Of a stretch of DNA of 15,879 nucleotides, positions 6,385-12,689 are shown piece after piece. The stretch lies in contig CAZENQ010000068.1 in the NCBI GenBank assembly GCA_964513655.1, positions 1 to 15,879 of the forward strand. Direction: 5' to 3'. The DNA comes from G020350405 sp964513655 (GTDB lineage: Bacteria; Planctomycetota; Phycisphaerae; Sedimentisphaerales; Anaerobacaceae). The notes below the pieces were generated by a model. It worked only from the letters and a program-made list of their open reading frames with translations. It was not told where the DNA came from and did no database searches. A program made the translations under genes and the position numbers. Within the stretch, counting starts at the first letter, position 1; every line of letters starts with the position of its first letter.

Positions 6385-6957
6385 TTATCTTCTTCCTCCA
6401 CGAGCTTGTAATGTTGCCGTAGAGAGAACATGGAATAAATCTTCGCCTGTTCTGAGGCCATCCAATACCCTTTTAAACATATATGCGTCCGGTCTATTGG
6501 TCTTCTCTTGTAACATAAGTAATTTCGCTAAAAGAATCAGAAATCTTACGCTATACTCCCCTTTTTTGCTCAATTCTTGGAATCTTTCTATTTCTTCTTT
6601 ATTAAGATTGAGAAGAGATTGTAAATCCAATGATTGTCTTTCTTGTTCACTTTGAATGGGTACAGTTTTATTCCAAATGCCAATAAAGAAGTCTAAAAAT
6701 TGTTGTGTTAAATCCTTAAATGTCTGCATTTTCATTAAAATATCAACGGTCCAGTGAATATGCTTAGGAGTCCTAATCCTTGACCATCTCCCATTCTTTA
6801 GCTTTTGCCTATATTTGATTAGTATATCAAACTGGCTTAATGACCCTTCGTAGACAGCTATTATAGTGTTATCGTTAACACAGAAGACCTTGATTGGAAT
6901 ATGTGTAGTGCCTTTTTTGTTAAAAGTCATTTTGGGCAAATCAATACTCATAGACAT
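6385..6957 (-). CDS. Unknown protein within the R-M-like cluster (candidate effector)
   Basis: I do not recognise this 190-residue protein. The N-terminal half (to about residue 75) is strand-rich and basic (KYRQKLKNGRWSRIRTPKHIHW). The rest is helical and charged, with a Leu-rich segment RFLILLAKLLMLQEK (138-152) too short and polar-flanked to be a clear membrane span. No signal peptide is seen. I find no convincing PD-(D/E)xK, HNH, GIY-YIG or PLD signature; DILIK (44-48) and the HIH at 67-69 are the only vaguely suggestive residues. It starts 9 bases after the D12 methyltransferase stop. The ATG at 6951 (third codon) has AGGGG six bases before it and may be the true start. The gene is clearly AT-richer than its surroundings: 6541-6660 counts to 38 G+C of 120. 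Its position suggests a restriction or accessory role, by inference only. Confidence 0.75.
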   Translation of the reverse strand: MSMSIDLPKMTFNKKGTTHIPIKVFCVNDNTIIAVYEGSLSQFDILIKYRQKLKNGRWSRIRTPKHIHWTVDILMKMQTFKDLTQQFLDFFIGIWNKTVPIQSEQERQSLDLQSLLNLNKEEIERFQELSKKGEYSVRFLILLAKLLMLQEKTNRPDAYMFKRVLDGLRTGEDLFHVLSTATLQARGGRR

Positions 6958-6966
6958 CCCCTATAA

Positions 6967-7848
6967 CTAATAATTTGTTATTAAGAGTTCGTTTATTTGT
7001 CCTCTGCCGGATGCTTTGCAGTTTATGAACCTAGCGGCTTTGACTGTTTCGATATTGAATTCCTTGTATTGGTCCTGGAAGAAGTGATCGCTTGGATCTT
7101 CGTTCTTTGGGTCGGAGTTGCTCAAAAGGAACTTAGCCCCCCTGCCGTGTATGTGTCGGCAGAATTCGGCCAGCTTTTTTTGGTCGTCTTCTGAGAAGCT
7201 GTCTTTCGAATAAGAAGTGAAGCTTGCTGTCGGACTTAATGGACGGTATGGGGGGTCGAAATAGACAAAAGTGTGCTTATTGATATATTCTTCGCTTTCG
7301 GTGAAGTCGCCACAGATTATTTCGGCTTTTTGAAGGAGTCTTGAAACACTTCGGAGGTTTTCTTCATCGCAGATCCTAGGGTTTTTATAATCACCGAAGG
7401 GAACATTGAAGCCGCCCTTTTTGTTGACACGGTAAAGGCCGTTGTAGCAGGTCTTGTTCAGGAAAATGAGCTTTGCAGGATTACGGTCGCGGTTGAACTT
7501 CTTGCGGGTACTGTAGTAGAGGTCCTTACGTTCCTTGGAGTCATCAGATTGGAGAAAGTTGTTGTGGAGGTGTCTGAGCTTACGAATTAGAGAGTCAACA
7601 TCGTCCTTGACTGCGTTGTAGCAATTGATGAGATCAGGGTTGATATCGAGCAGGTAGAATCGTTCGAGGTTAGGATAGTTTTGAGCAATGTGGAAGAAGA
7701 CAGCGCCTCCACCGACAAAGGGCTCAACGTACGTGTCAATCTGACCCGATTCGATTTCTCCCTTGGGGAGGCGCGCATCGATGTCGTCGAGGAGCTGTTT
7801 TTTGCCGCCAGCCCATTTTAAAAAGGGCTTGGCCAATTTTTCTGCCAA
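6967..7848 (-). CDS. D12-class (Dam-like) adenine-specific DNA methyltransferase
   Basis: The 293-residue protein is an alpha-class N6-adenine methyltransferase like Dam, DpnM and MjaIII. FLKWAGGKKQLL (9-20) and VEPFVGGGAVF (41-51) bind SAM, NKTCYNGLYR (131-140) with the following GGFNVPFG is the conserved D12 block, and FVYFDPPY (194-201) holds the catalytic DPPY. The recognition site cannot be told from sequence alone; GATC is common in the family. AGGAGG directly follows the stop of the controller gene, so translation is probably coupled. The annotated start is TTG at 7848, 14 bases after AGGAGG. An ATT three codons upstream would have better spacing, so the exact start is uncertain. Length is normal for the family (about 270-300). 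Confidence 0.93.
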   Translation of the reverse strand: MAEKLAKPFLKWAGGKKQLLDDIDARLPKGEIESGQIDTYVEPFVGGGAVFFHIAQNYPNLERFYLLDINPDLINCYNAVKDDVDSLIRKLRHLHNNFLQSDDSKERKDLYYSTRKKFNRDRNPAKLIFLNKTCYNGLYRVNKKGGFNVPFGDYKNPRICDEENLRSVSRLLQKAEIICGDFTESEEYINKHTFVYFDPPYRPLSPTASFTSYSKDSFSEDDQKKLAEFCRHIHGRGAKFLLSNSDPKNEDPSDHFFQDQYKEFNIETVKAARFINCKASGRGQINELLITNY

Positions 7849-7868
7849 GAGAGTAATATGCGCCTCCT

Positions 7869-8078
7869 TTAGAGCAAGTCCCTAACGTGAACTCTCAGGG
7901 CTTTCGCTATGCGTTCGACGTTTAGCAGGCTGACATTTCGCTCGTAACGCTCGATGCTGCCTATGTAGGTTCTGTGCAGGTCAGCATGTTTAGCGAGTTG
8001 TTCCTGTGTCCAGCCCTTGTCGAGACGTAGCGTTTTGACTTTTCGAGCAAAGGTCTTGAGTATTTTGGAATCATTCAT
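7869..8078 (-). CDS. XRE-family controller (C) protein of a restriction-modification system
   Basis: This 69-residue protein is a single helix-turn-helix domain. GWTQEQLAKHADLHRTYIGSIERYERNVSLLNVERIAKAL (22-61) has the typical R-M C-protein pattern (TQEQLA, TYIGSIER, RNVSL, IAKAL), and the length fits that family. C proteins are dimers that activate their own promoter at one operator and repress it at a second, which delays restriction when the genes enter a new cell. The ATG at 8078 has no Shine-Dalgarno site (CCCTCCC precedes it). A -10 sits 7 bases upstream, so the mRNA is probably leaderless, as is known for several C genes. A tandem operator is found at 8103-8128. Its stop codon is followed at once by the ribosome site of the D12 methyltransferase. 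Confidence 0.9.
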   Translation of the reverse strand: MNDSKILKTFARKVKTLRLDKGWTQEQLAKHADLHRTYIGSIERYERNVSLLNVERIAKALRVHVRDLL

Positions 8079-8085
8079 GGGAGGG

Positions 8086-8114
8086 ATTATTGATCATTAG
8101 CTGCACATAGTCTA
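8086..8114 (-). promoter_or_regulatory. Promoter of the controller / methyltransferase operon
   Basis: On the minus strand -35 TAGACT (8109-8114, 4/6) and -10 AATAAT (8086-8091, 5/6) are separated by 17 bases. Only seven bases lie between the -10 and the ATG at 8078, so transcription should start at or next to the A of the start codon. The -35 lies inside the right operator, as expected for repression by bound C protein. Confidence 0.6.
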
Positions 8115-8128
8115 CGAGACTATAAGTA
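8103..8128 (-). promoter_or_regulatory. Tandem C-box operator (OL-OR)
   Basis: Read on the minus strand the site is TACT-TAT-AGTC (OL, 8118-8128), four bases TCGT, then AGAC-TAT-GTGC (OR, 8103-8113). This matches the architecture I recall for C-protein operators such as Esp1396I (GACT-TAT-AGTC, four bases, then a second TAT-centred site, 15 bases centre to centre). The middle of the site is also a perfect palindrome, ATAGTCT-ACG-AGACTAT at 8107-8123. OL is near-consensus and OR is weaker and overlaps the -35, fitting activation at low and repression at high protein level. Confidence 0.75.
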
Positions 8129-8130
8129 GC

Positions 8131-8164
8131 AATCCCGCCTGTGGTATTAGCCACAAGCGGGATT
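8131..8164 (-). terminator. Hairpin after nagA, probable terminator
   Basis: AATCCCGC (8131-8138) pairs with GCGGGATT (8157-8164), then one C/A mismatch, then TGTGG (8140-8144) with CCACA (8151-8155), around a loop of six bases. It lies about 65 bases after the nagA stop on the minus strand and directly upstream of the C-box. The T-run is poor on both sides, so it may be an attenuating or insulating hairpin and not a fully efficient terminator. Confidence 0.55.
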
Positions 8165-8167
8165 TCA

Positions 8168-8179
8168 AATTTCAGATTG
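8168..8179 (+). repeat. 12-base direct repeat at the proximal edge of the R-M-like island
   Basis: AATTTCAGATTG is identical to 5545-5556 and in the same orientation. The two copies enclose the controller, both methyltransferases, the unknown gene and the C-box. Confidence 0.6.
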
Positions 8180-8190
8180 TCGGTGTCGCA

Positions 8191-8209
8191 CTTCGACTTG
8201 GCTCAGGAT
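8191..8209 (+). repeat. Dispersed-repeat-like string, copy 2
   Basis: CTTCGACTTGGCTCAGGAT matches 4821-4839 at 18 of 19 bases. It continues GACAAAAAG, which resembles the AATGACAAG after the hairpin at 15787-15804. It lies between the nagA stop and the putative nagA terminator hairpin. Confidence 0.6.
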
Positions 8210-8229
8210 GACAAAAAGTCTTCCCTTCG

Positions 8230-9174
8230 CTACGAGTTTTGGGTTTGGTGGAGACTGTCGGGGTTTATGTCGAGGAGTTTCAGGGGGTTGTGGTGGGTCA
8301 TTGTAATGAGGTCATCGGGGGTTGTGAGGTCCAGTGAGGCGAGGTGGTTTATGCATTGGTTGAGATTGGCGGAGGAACCAACGAGGTACCCCCCTTTCGG
8401 GCTGTAGAGTCGGCCTGAGGGGTCGAGGACGACCTTCTGGCCGAGGGTCTGGTAGCTGCCGGGGGGCATGCCGGCGATTGGTGAGGAGTCTGATACGAGG
8501 ATGCAGCGGGCGGGGGTTTTGGTGCGGATTATGGTTTTTATGACAGAGGGCGGGAGGTGGTGGCCGTCGGTTATTATCATGGCGGTCAGGTTATCGTTCG
8601 CGAGGCCGGCCCAGACGGGATTTTCGTGGCGAGGGATTACGGCGGGGACGCCGTTGCCGAGGTGGGTGAGGGCGCGGGCCCCTGCGTCGACGAGTTTGTG
8701 GAGGTCGTCGGTGCGGGCCATCTGGTGGCCGAGTGAAACGACGATATTTTTCTCTGTGGCGCAAGCACAGAGGTCGGCGGCGCCTTGAACTTCAGCGGCG
8801 ATGGTTATCATCTTGATTTGGTTGTCGGACCAATCGATTAACCGGGCGAGGAAGGCGGTGTCGGGCTTTCTAACCCAATCGGGTTTGTGTGCGCCGCGGG
8901 CGCCGTCTTTTGGGGAAATGAAGGGGCCTTCGAGGTGGATGCCGAGGAGGCGGTTGCGGAATTCGTCGGAGTTGACTGCACGTGCGATAATGGGAAGGTT
9001 GCGTTTATAGACTTCGGTGGGAGAGGTTATCATCGTCGGGAGAAAAGCGGCGGTTCCGGTCTGCAGCATCGCGTCACAGGCGCGGATGAAATCATCCTCG
9101 GTGAGGTCGGGATTAGAGAAGTCTACGCCGAGGTAGCCATTTACCTGCAGGTCTATGGGGGCGGGTACTTTCAT
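8230..9174 (-). CDS. nagA: N-acetylglucosamine-6-phosphate deacetylase, barrel-only form
   Basis: This would hydrolyse GlcNAc-6-phosphate to GlcN-6-phosphate and acetate in the cytoplasm. The metal ligands and active-site blocks of the amidohydrolase barrel are present: HLEGPF (Glu82), SLGH (His150), LTHLGNG (His171, usually THLFNAM), ITDGHHLPP, and the catalytic Asp229 in LVSDSSPIAG. The first motif reads PIDLQVNG, so the HxH of binuclear amidohydrolases is replaced by QVN, as in the E. coli enzyme (PGFIDVQLNG). The protein has 314 residues against the usual 380 or so. It begins directly at the first barrel strand and ends after the last barrel helix, so the small beta-sandwich domain normally built from both termini is absent. 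The ATG overlaps the nagB stop (ATGA), which fixes the start and implies translational coupling. Confidence 0.9.
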   Translation of the reverse strand: MKVPAPIDLQVNGYLGVDFSNPDLTEDDFIRACDAMLQTGTAAFLPTMITSPTEVYKRNLPIIARAVNSDEFRNRLLGIHLEGPFISPKDGARGAHKPDWVRKPDTAFLARLIDWSDNQIKMITIAAEVQGAADLCACATEKNIVVSLGHQMARTDDLHKLVDAGARALTHLGNGVPAVIPRHENPVWAGLANDNLTAMIITDGHHLPPSVIKTIIRTKTPARCILVSDSSPIAGMPPGSYQTLGQKVVLDPSGRLYSPKGGYLVGSSANLNQCINHLASLDLTTPDDLITMTHHNPLKLLDINPDSLHQTQNS

Positions 9175-9935
9175 TGGTCAGCCCCCCTGCCGCTATCGGG
9201 TGAGAGCAGTGAGGCGGAGTCGTGGTCGAGGAAGATTTTGCAGTTTGGGTGGTTCTGGAGGATTGAGGCGGGGCATGCGTTGGTGACGGGGCCTTCGAGG
9301 GCGTCTTTGACGGCCCGGGCCTTTCGCTGGTCGGGGACAGAGGCGATGAGGAATGAGCTTTTCATTATCTGTCTGATGCTCATAGAGATGGCGCGGGTGG
9401 GGACATCGTTTAGTTTTTCGAACCAGCCTTCGCCGAGCTGCTGGTTTCGGCATTTATCGTCGAGGTTTACGATGATGTAACGGTGGTCGGTATCGAAGTC
9501 GGCGGGTGGGTCGTTGAAGGCGAGGTGGCCATTTTCACCTATGCCGACAAGGGCAAGGTCGATGGGATGGTCAGCGATGATTTGGTTTAGTCTGTCGCAT
9601 TCTGCCTGCGGGTCATCGGCATCGCCTTTGACAAGGTGTGCAGCTTTGAGGGTGCCAACCTTATCAACGAAGCGTTCCTTTAGATACTTTCGGAAGCTTG
9701 CGGGGTGGTCGGGGCTGAGGCCGATGTACTCATCGAGGTGGAACATCGTAACAGTAGACCAGTCGATGCCTTCGGCTTTGACGAGTTCGGCGAGGATTTC
9801 GAACTGGCTTATACCGGTGGCGAGGATGATGTTGGAGGAACCTTTTGTTTCGATGGCGTTTTTGATTTTCTCGGCAACTGCCTTTGCGGCGGCTTTGCCG
9901 AGCTGCTCTTTTGTTTTGAAGATTAGCTTTTGCAT
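9171..9935 (-). CDS. nagB: Glucosamine-6-phosphate deaminase
   Basis: The product converts GlcN-6-phosphate to fructose-6-phosphate and ammonia, feeding glycolysis. The 254 residues (about 260 is usual) show the sugar-phosphate loop ILATGIS (37-43), MFHLDEYIGLSPDHPASF (64-81) with the catalytic Asp68, and GIGENGHLAFNDPP (131-144) with His137. The ATG at 9935 is preceded by AGG seven bases upstream. An upstream extension of 32 codons in the same frame runs into the symporter gene and has no family similarity, so I left it out. The stop overlaps the nagA start by four bases. NagB precedes NagA and follows the symporter by 34 bases, forming one amino-sugar operon. Confidence 0.92.
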   Translation of the reverse strand: MQKLIFKTKEQLGKAAAKAVAEKIKNAIETKGSSNIILATGISQFEILAELVKAEGIDWSTVTMFHLDEYIGLSPDHPASFRKYLKERFVDKVGTLKAAHLVKGDADDPQAECDRLNQIIADHPIDLALVGIGENGHLAFNDPPADFDTDHRYIIVNLDDKCRNQQLGEGWFEKLNDVPTRAISMSIRQIMKSSFLIASVPDQRKARAVKDALEGPVTNACPASILQNHPNCKIFLDHDSASLLSPDSGRGADQ

Positions 9936-9969
9936 CTTGTGGCCTATTGTTTCCAAGTCGCGGCGACAT

Positions 9970-11688
9970 TCACAGCTGGTTAGTATATTGGAAACCAGCG
10001 ATGAGGTAAACTGCGGAGATGATAACCGCAACGGCGACCCAGCCAGCGAGGAAGCCGAGGACGGAGGTGAGCGAGGGGACCATTATCTCGAGATTGGTAT
10101 TCGGGAAGATAGCTCTTTTCTCGGGGACGACGGCGTCAGGGGGCAACGTACAGGGGGCAGGGACCTTTTCGCCGGGGGTGATTGGCGTTCGTACGAGGGC
10201 GTAGAAGCTGTCGAGTTTGTCTTTTGGAACCGGTTTGGTAAGGAGGCTGACGATGATGCCAGCGAAGGAGCCGGCAGTGAGGTAGAAGAGCATCTGCCAG
10301 GGGAGGTAGATTTCGGGGTCGGCGGGCTTTTGCATTATGAATCTGAGGGATTGTGCGGTTGGGCAGCCAGCTACGAATGAGATAAAGAAGGGCTGGGTGG
10401 TCAGCCACCAGATTGCGAAGGCGGTGAGTGTCGCGGCCCAGGCGCCGAGGACGGTTGTGCGTCGCCAGAAGAGTCCGAGCCAAAATACGATTCCCATCAT
10501 TGGGGGTATCATCCAGAAGATTTCGAGGCCCTTTACGACGGTTGGGAGCCAGTATGCAAAGGCGACACCGCCGGCTACGACCAGGACTGAGACGATGCGG
10601 CCGATGAGGATGTAATGTTTTTGAGTCTTATCGGGGGCGAAGAACTTGTAGACGTTTTCGGTAACCAGGGCCGAGGAGGATATCATAAAGGCATCGCAGG
10701 AGCTCATTACAGAAGCGAGGATGGCGGCGAGGAAGATGCCGAGGATACCGGGGAGGATCTTCGGGAGAAATTCGCCGGCGACGGCGCCGAATACCTTGTC
10801 GGGTTCAATGTCTTTGCCAGCAAAATAGACGATGGCGGCGACGCCGGTGAGGCACCAGGGGATGGTGCAGAGGCGTTTTATGAGGGGGCCGCACATAAAG
10901 CCGACGCGGCCCTCGATTTCGGTCTTGCCGGCGGCGCAGTTGCCCATAGTGTGGGGCTGGGTGACGATGCCGACGAGGCCGTTGAAGGCAATGACGACGA
11001 TGTAGAAGAGGCCTATTTCGGCAGGGGCGACGAGGGAGAGCATCTGAGGGTCCCGGACGGCCTGTTTTATCCCATGCAGCCCCCCTACCGCGTTCAGGAT
11101 GAGGGGCAGAAGGAGGAAGGAAAAAATGATGGTCAGGATACCCTGGATGAAGTCGGTTACGATTGCCGCACCGAGGCCTCCTGCGACGCCGTAGATGACG
11201 AATATTACGGTCATAATAGCGATGGCGAGGTTCGCGGAGAGCAGGCCTTGTGTGCTGGCGGAGATGACTTCGCTTGAGCCTTTCAGCATTACGCCGGTGG
11301 TGACCATTAGGCTCAGGGTTCCGACGAGGGCGTATAGCATTGCAACGGAGGGATTGAAGCGGGCCTGGAACACATCGGCGGTGGTTATGGCGCGGAAGCG
11401 GCGAAAGACGGGGGCGATGAGCCAGTAAAAGGGGGTAACGGGCAGCCAAAGCCACTGGTACCAGATGCCGGAGAGGCCGTTTGTGAAGCTCTTAGAGGCG
11501 ACGGATACGGCCTGGTCGGAGTGGGTGCCGGCACCGAAGGAGAACATTATCATCATCGCCTTGCCGAACCTTCGGGGCATGAAGAAATCGGCGCTGGTTT
11601 TTATTTTCTTCGCGGACCAGACCCCGATGGCAATCATGCCAAGGAAATAAAGGGCCAAGATACAGATATCTGCCAAGTGCAATCCCAT
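9970..11688 (-). CDS. Sodium:solute symporter (SSS family), probable amino-sugar importer
   Basis: This is an inner-membrane transporter of 572 residues with about 13-14 hydrophobic helices, the size and look of SSS (SGLT/PutP-type) symporters. Examples are the first helix LADICILALYFLGMIAIGVWSA, followed by KKIKTSADFFMPRR, where SSS proteins carry a SxxDFFLAGR-like loop. Further on come FSFGAGTHSDQ and YGVAGGLGAAIVTDFIQG. The C-terminal part has a long hydrophilic linker and a final helix. Substrate is inferred from neighbours: an N-acetylated amino sugar or sialic-acid-like compound, but no kinase is nearby. The ATG at 11688 is chosen because the promoter at 11723-11751 predicts transcription from about 11716, downstream of the alternative TTG at 11718; AGGG lies 11 bases before this ATG. 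Confidence 0.88.
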   Translation of the reverse strand: MGLHLADICILALYFLGMIAIGVWSAKKIKTSADFFMPRRFGKAMMIMFSFGAGTHSDQAVSVASKSFTNGLSGIWYQWLWLPVTPFYWLIAPVFRRFRAITTADVFQARFNPSVAMLYALVGTLSLMVTTGVMLKGSSEVISASTQGLLSANLAIAIMTVIFVIYGVAGGLGAAIVTDFIQGILTIIFSFLLLPLILNAVGGLHGIKQAVRDPQMLSLVAPAEIGLFYIVVIAFNGLVGIVTQPHTMGNCAAGKTEIEGRVGFMCGPLIKRLCTIPWCLTGVAAIVYFAGKDIEPDKVFGAVAGEFLPKILPGILGIFLAAILASVMSSCDAFMISSSALVTENVYKFFAPDKTQKHYILIGRIVSVLVVAGGVAFAYWLPTVVKGLEIFWMIPPMMGIVFWLGLFWRRTTVLGAWAATLTAFAIWWLTTQPFFISFVAGCPTAQSLRFIMQKPADPEIYLPWQMLFYLTAGSFAGIIVSLLTKPVPKDKLDSFYALVRTPITPGEKVPAPCTLPPDAVVPEKRAIFPNTNLEIMVPSLTSVLGFLAGWVAVAVIISAVYLIAGFQYTNQL

Positions 11689-11722
11689 TGTGTAAGTATC
11701 CCTGTCATTTATCAGCAACGGT

Positions 11723-11751
11723 ATTATAAGGGAGATACCCAGCGAGGTAAA
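11723..11751 (-). promoter_or_regulatory. Promoter of the symporter-nagB-nagA operon
   Basis: On the minus strand TTTACC (11746-11751, 4/6) and a perfect TATAAT (11723-11728) are 17 bases apart. The leader would be about 28 bases. I saw no convincing operator palindrome beside it, so the regulator (NagC-, NagR- or GntR-type) is unknown. Confidence 0.6.
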
Positions 11752-11816
11752 AAGCGAAATTCTGACGCTTGTAATGGGTAATTTGGGAGCTGGATGGGTT
11801 GTTGGTGGTTTATGGC

Positions 11817-11845
11817 TTGATGGAGGGGCGAGTCAGGTATATCAT
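11817..11845 (+). promoter_or_regulatory. Candidate promoter of rsmE-rsmI
   Basis: TTGATG (11817-11822) and TATCAT (11840-11845, 5/6) are separated by 17 bases. Transcription from about 11852 would give a leader of 44 bases carrying the GAGGT in front of the ATG at 11896. Confidence 0.4.
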
Positions 11846-11895
11846 TGGGGATGGAAGAGGCAGTCGGCATCTGTAGAATAGAGGTATCAGCAACG

Positions 11896-12687
11896 ATGAA
11901 AAAGAAAGAGGTACGAAAACGGTATGGTACGGACAGTCGGAAAAATGTACTGCATCGGTTTTTCGTTCTGCCTGAGAGGATACAGGATAAAGAGGTCGTT
12001 TTGGGAGAGCAGGCGCATCAGATTCGTGATGTGCTACGGCTGGAGGTCGGGGAACGTATCATCGTGCTTGACAACGAGGGGGCGGAATATGAGGTGGAGT
12101 TGACGGAGGTAAGGAAGGATGAGGCAAGGGGACAAGTGGTAGAGGAACGGGAGGCGACGGGTGAGCCGAGGGTGCGGATTACGCTTTACCAGAGTATTCT
12201 GTCGCGGGAGAAATTTGAATGGGTTTTGCAGAAGTGCACCGAGGTTGGTGTGGCGGGGTTTGTGCCGGTTGTAACTGAGCGGAGCGTGGTTCGGGATAGT
12301 GGTATTAAGGCGAACAGGTTGAGGCGTTGGCGGCGGATAATACAAGAGGCAGCTGAGCAGTCGCATCGCGGGAGGCTGCCGGAGTTAGGAACGGCGGTCA
12401 GGTTTGAAGATGCTCTGAAGGGGCTGGATGGGTTTGATATGTCGCTTATAGCATCACCCGGGGCCAAGGGAAAGAGTCTACGCGATTGTCTTAAGGGGCC
12501 TGGCACGGCCGGGACTGTGGCTCTATTTGTCGGGCCGGAGGGCGGTTTTACTGACGATGAGGTTCGGCAGGTTTGTGGGAGCGGGGCTATTGCGTTTGGT
12601 TTGGGTAAGCGGATACTGCGGACGGAGACGGCGGCAGTAGTGGCGAGTTCGGTTATTTTGTATGAACTGGGCGGGCTCGAGGGATAG
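11896..12687 (+). CDS. rsmE: 16S rRNA (uracil-1498-N3)-methyltransferase RsmE
   Basis: This is a SPOUT-class enzyme that methylates N3 of U1498 of 16S rRNA in the assembled 30S subunit. The N-terminal PUA-like part contains HRFFVLPERI and HQIRDVLRLEVGERIIVLD. The C-terminal trefoil-knot domain contains ILSREKFEWVLQKCTEVGV, EAAEQSHRGRLPEL, FVGPEGGFTDDEV (from about residue 211) and LGKRILRTETAAV (from about 236), all family hallmarks. I chose the ATG at 11896 (263 residues) because GAGGT lies ten bases upstream. Longer in-frame starts at 11845/11851 have no ribosome site and coincide with the promoter. About 20 residues precede the usual MHRFFV-like start. rsmI begins two bases after its stop. 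Confidence 0.95.
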   Translation: MKKKEVRKRYGTDSRKNVLHRFFVLPERIQDKEVVLGEQAHQIRDVLRLEVGERIIVLDNEGAEYEVELTEVRKDEARGQVVEEREATGEPRVRITLYQSILSREKFEWVLQKCTEVGVAGFVPVVTERSVVRDSGIKANRLRRWRRIIQEAAEQSHRGRLPELGTAVRFEDALKGLDGFDMSLIASPGAKGKSLRDCLKGPGTAGTVALFVGPEGGFTDDEVRQVCGSGAIAFGLGKRILRTETAAVVASSVILYELGGLEG

Positions 12688-12689
12688 TT

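Noticed and set aside
9936..10031. 32-codon N-terminal extension of nagB
   Set aside because: It overlaps the 3' end of the symporter gene and precedes the conserved NagB start. The ATG at 9935 has an AGG in front.
10615..11277. Open frame of 220 codons on the plus strand
   Set aside because: It lies wholly antisense to the symporter gene, is highly acidic/glycine-rich (a typical shadow of a GC-rich membrane protein gene), and has no ribosome site.
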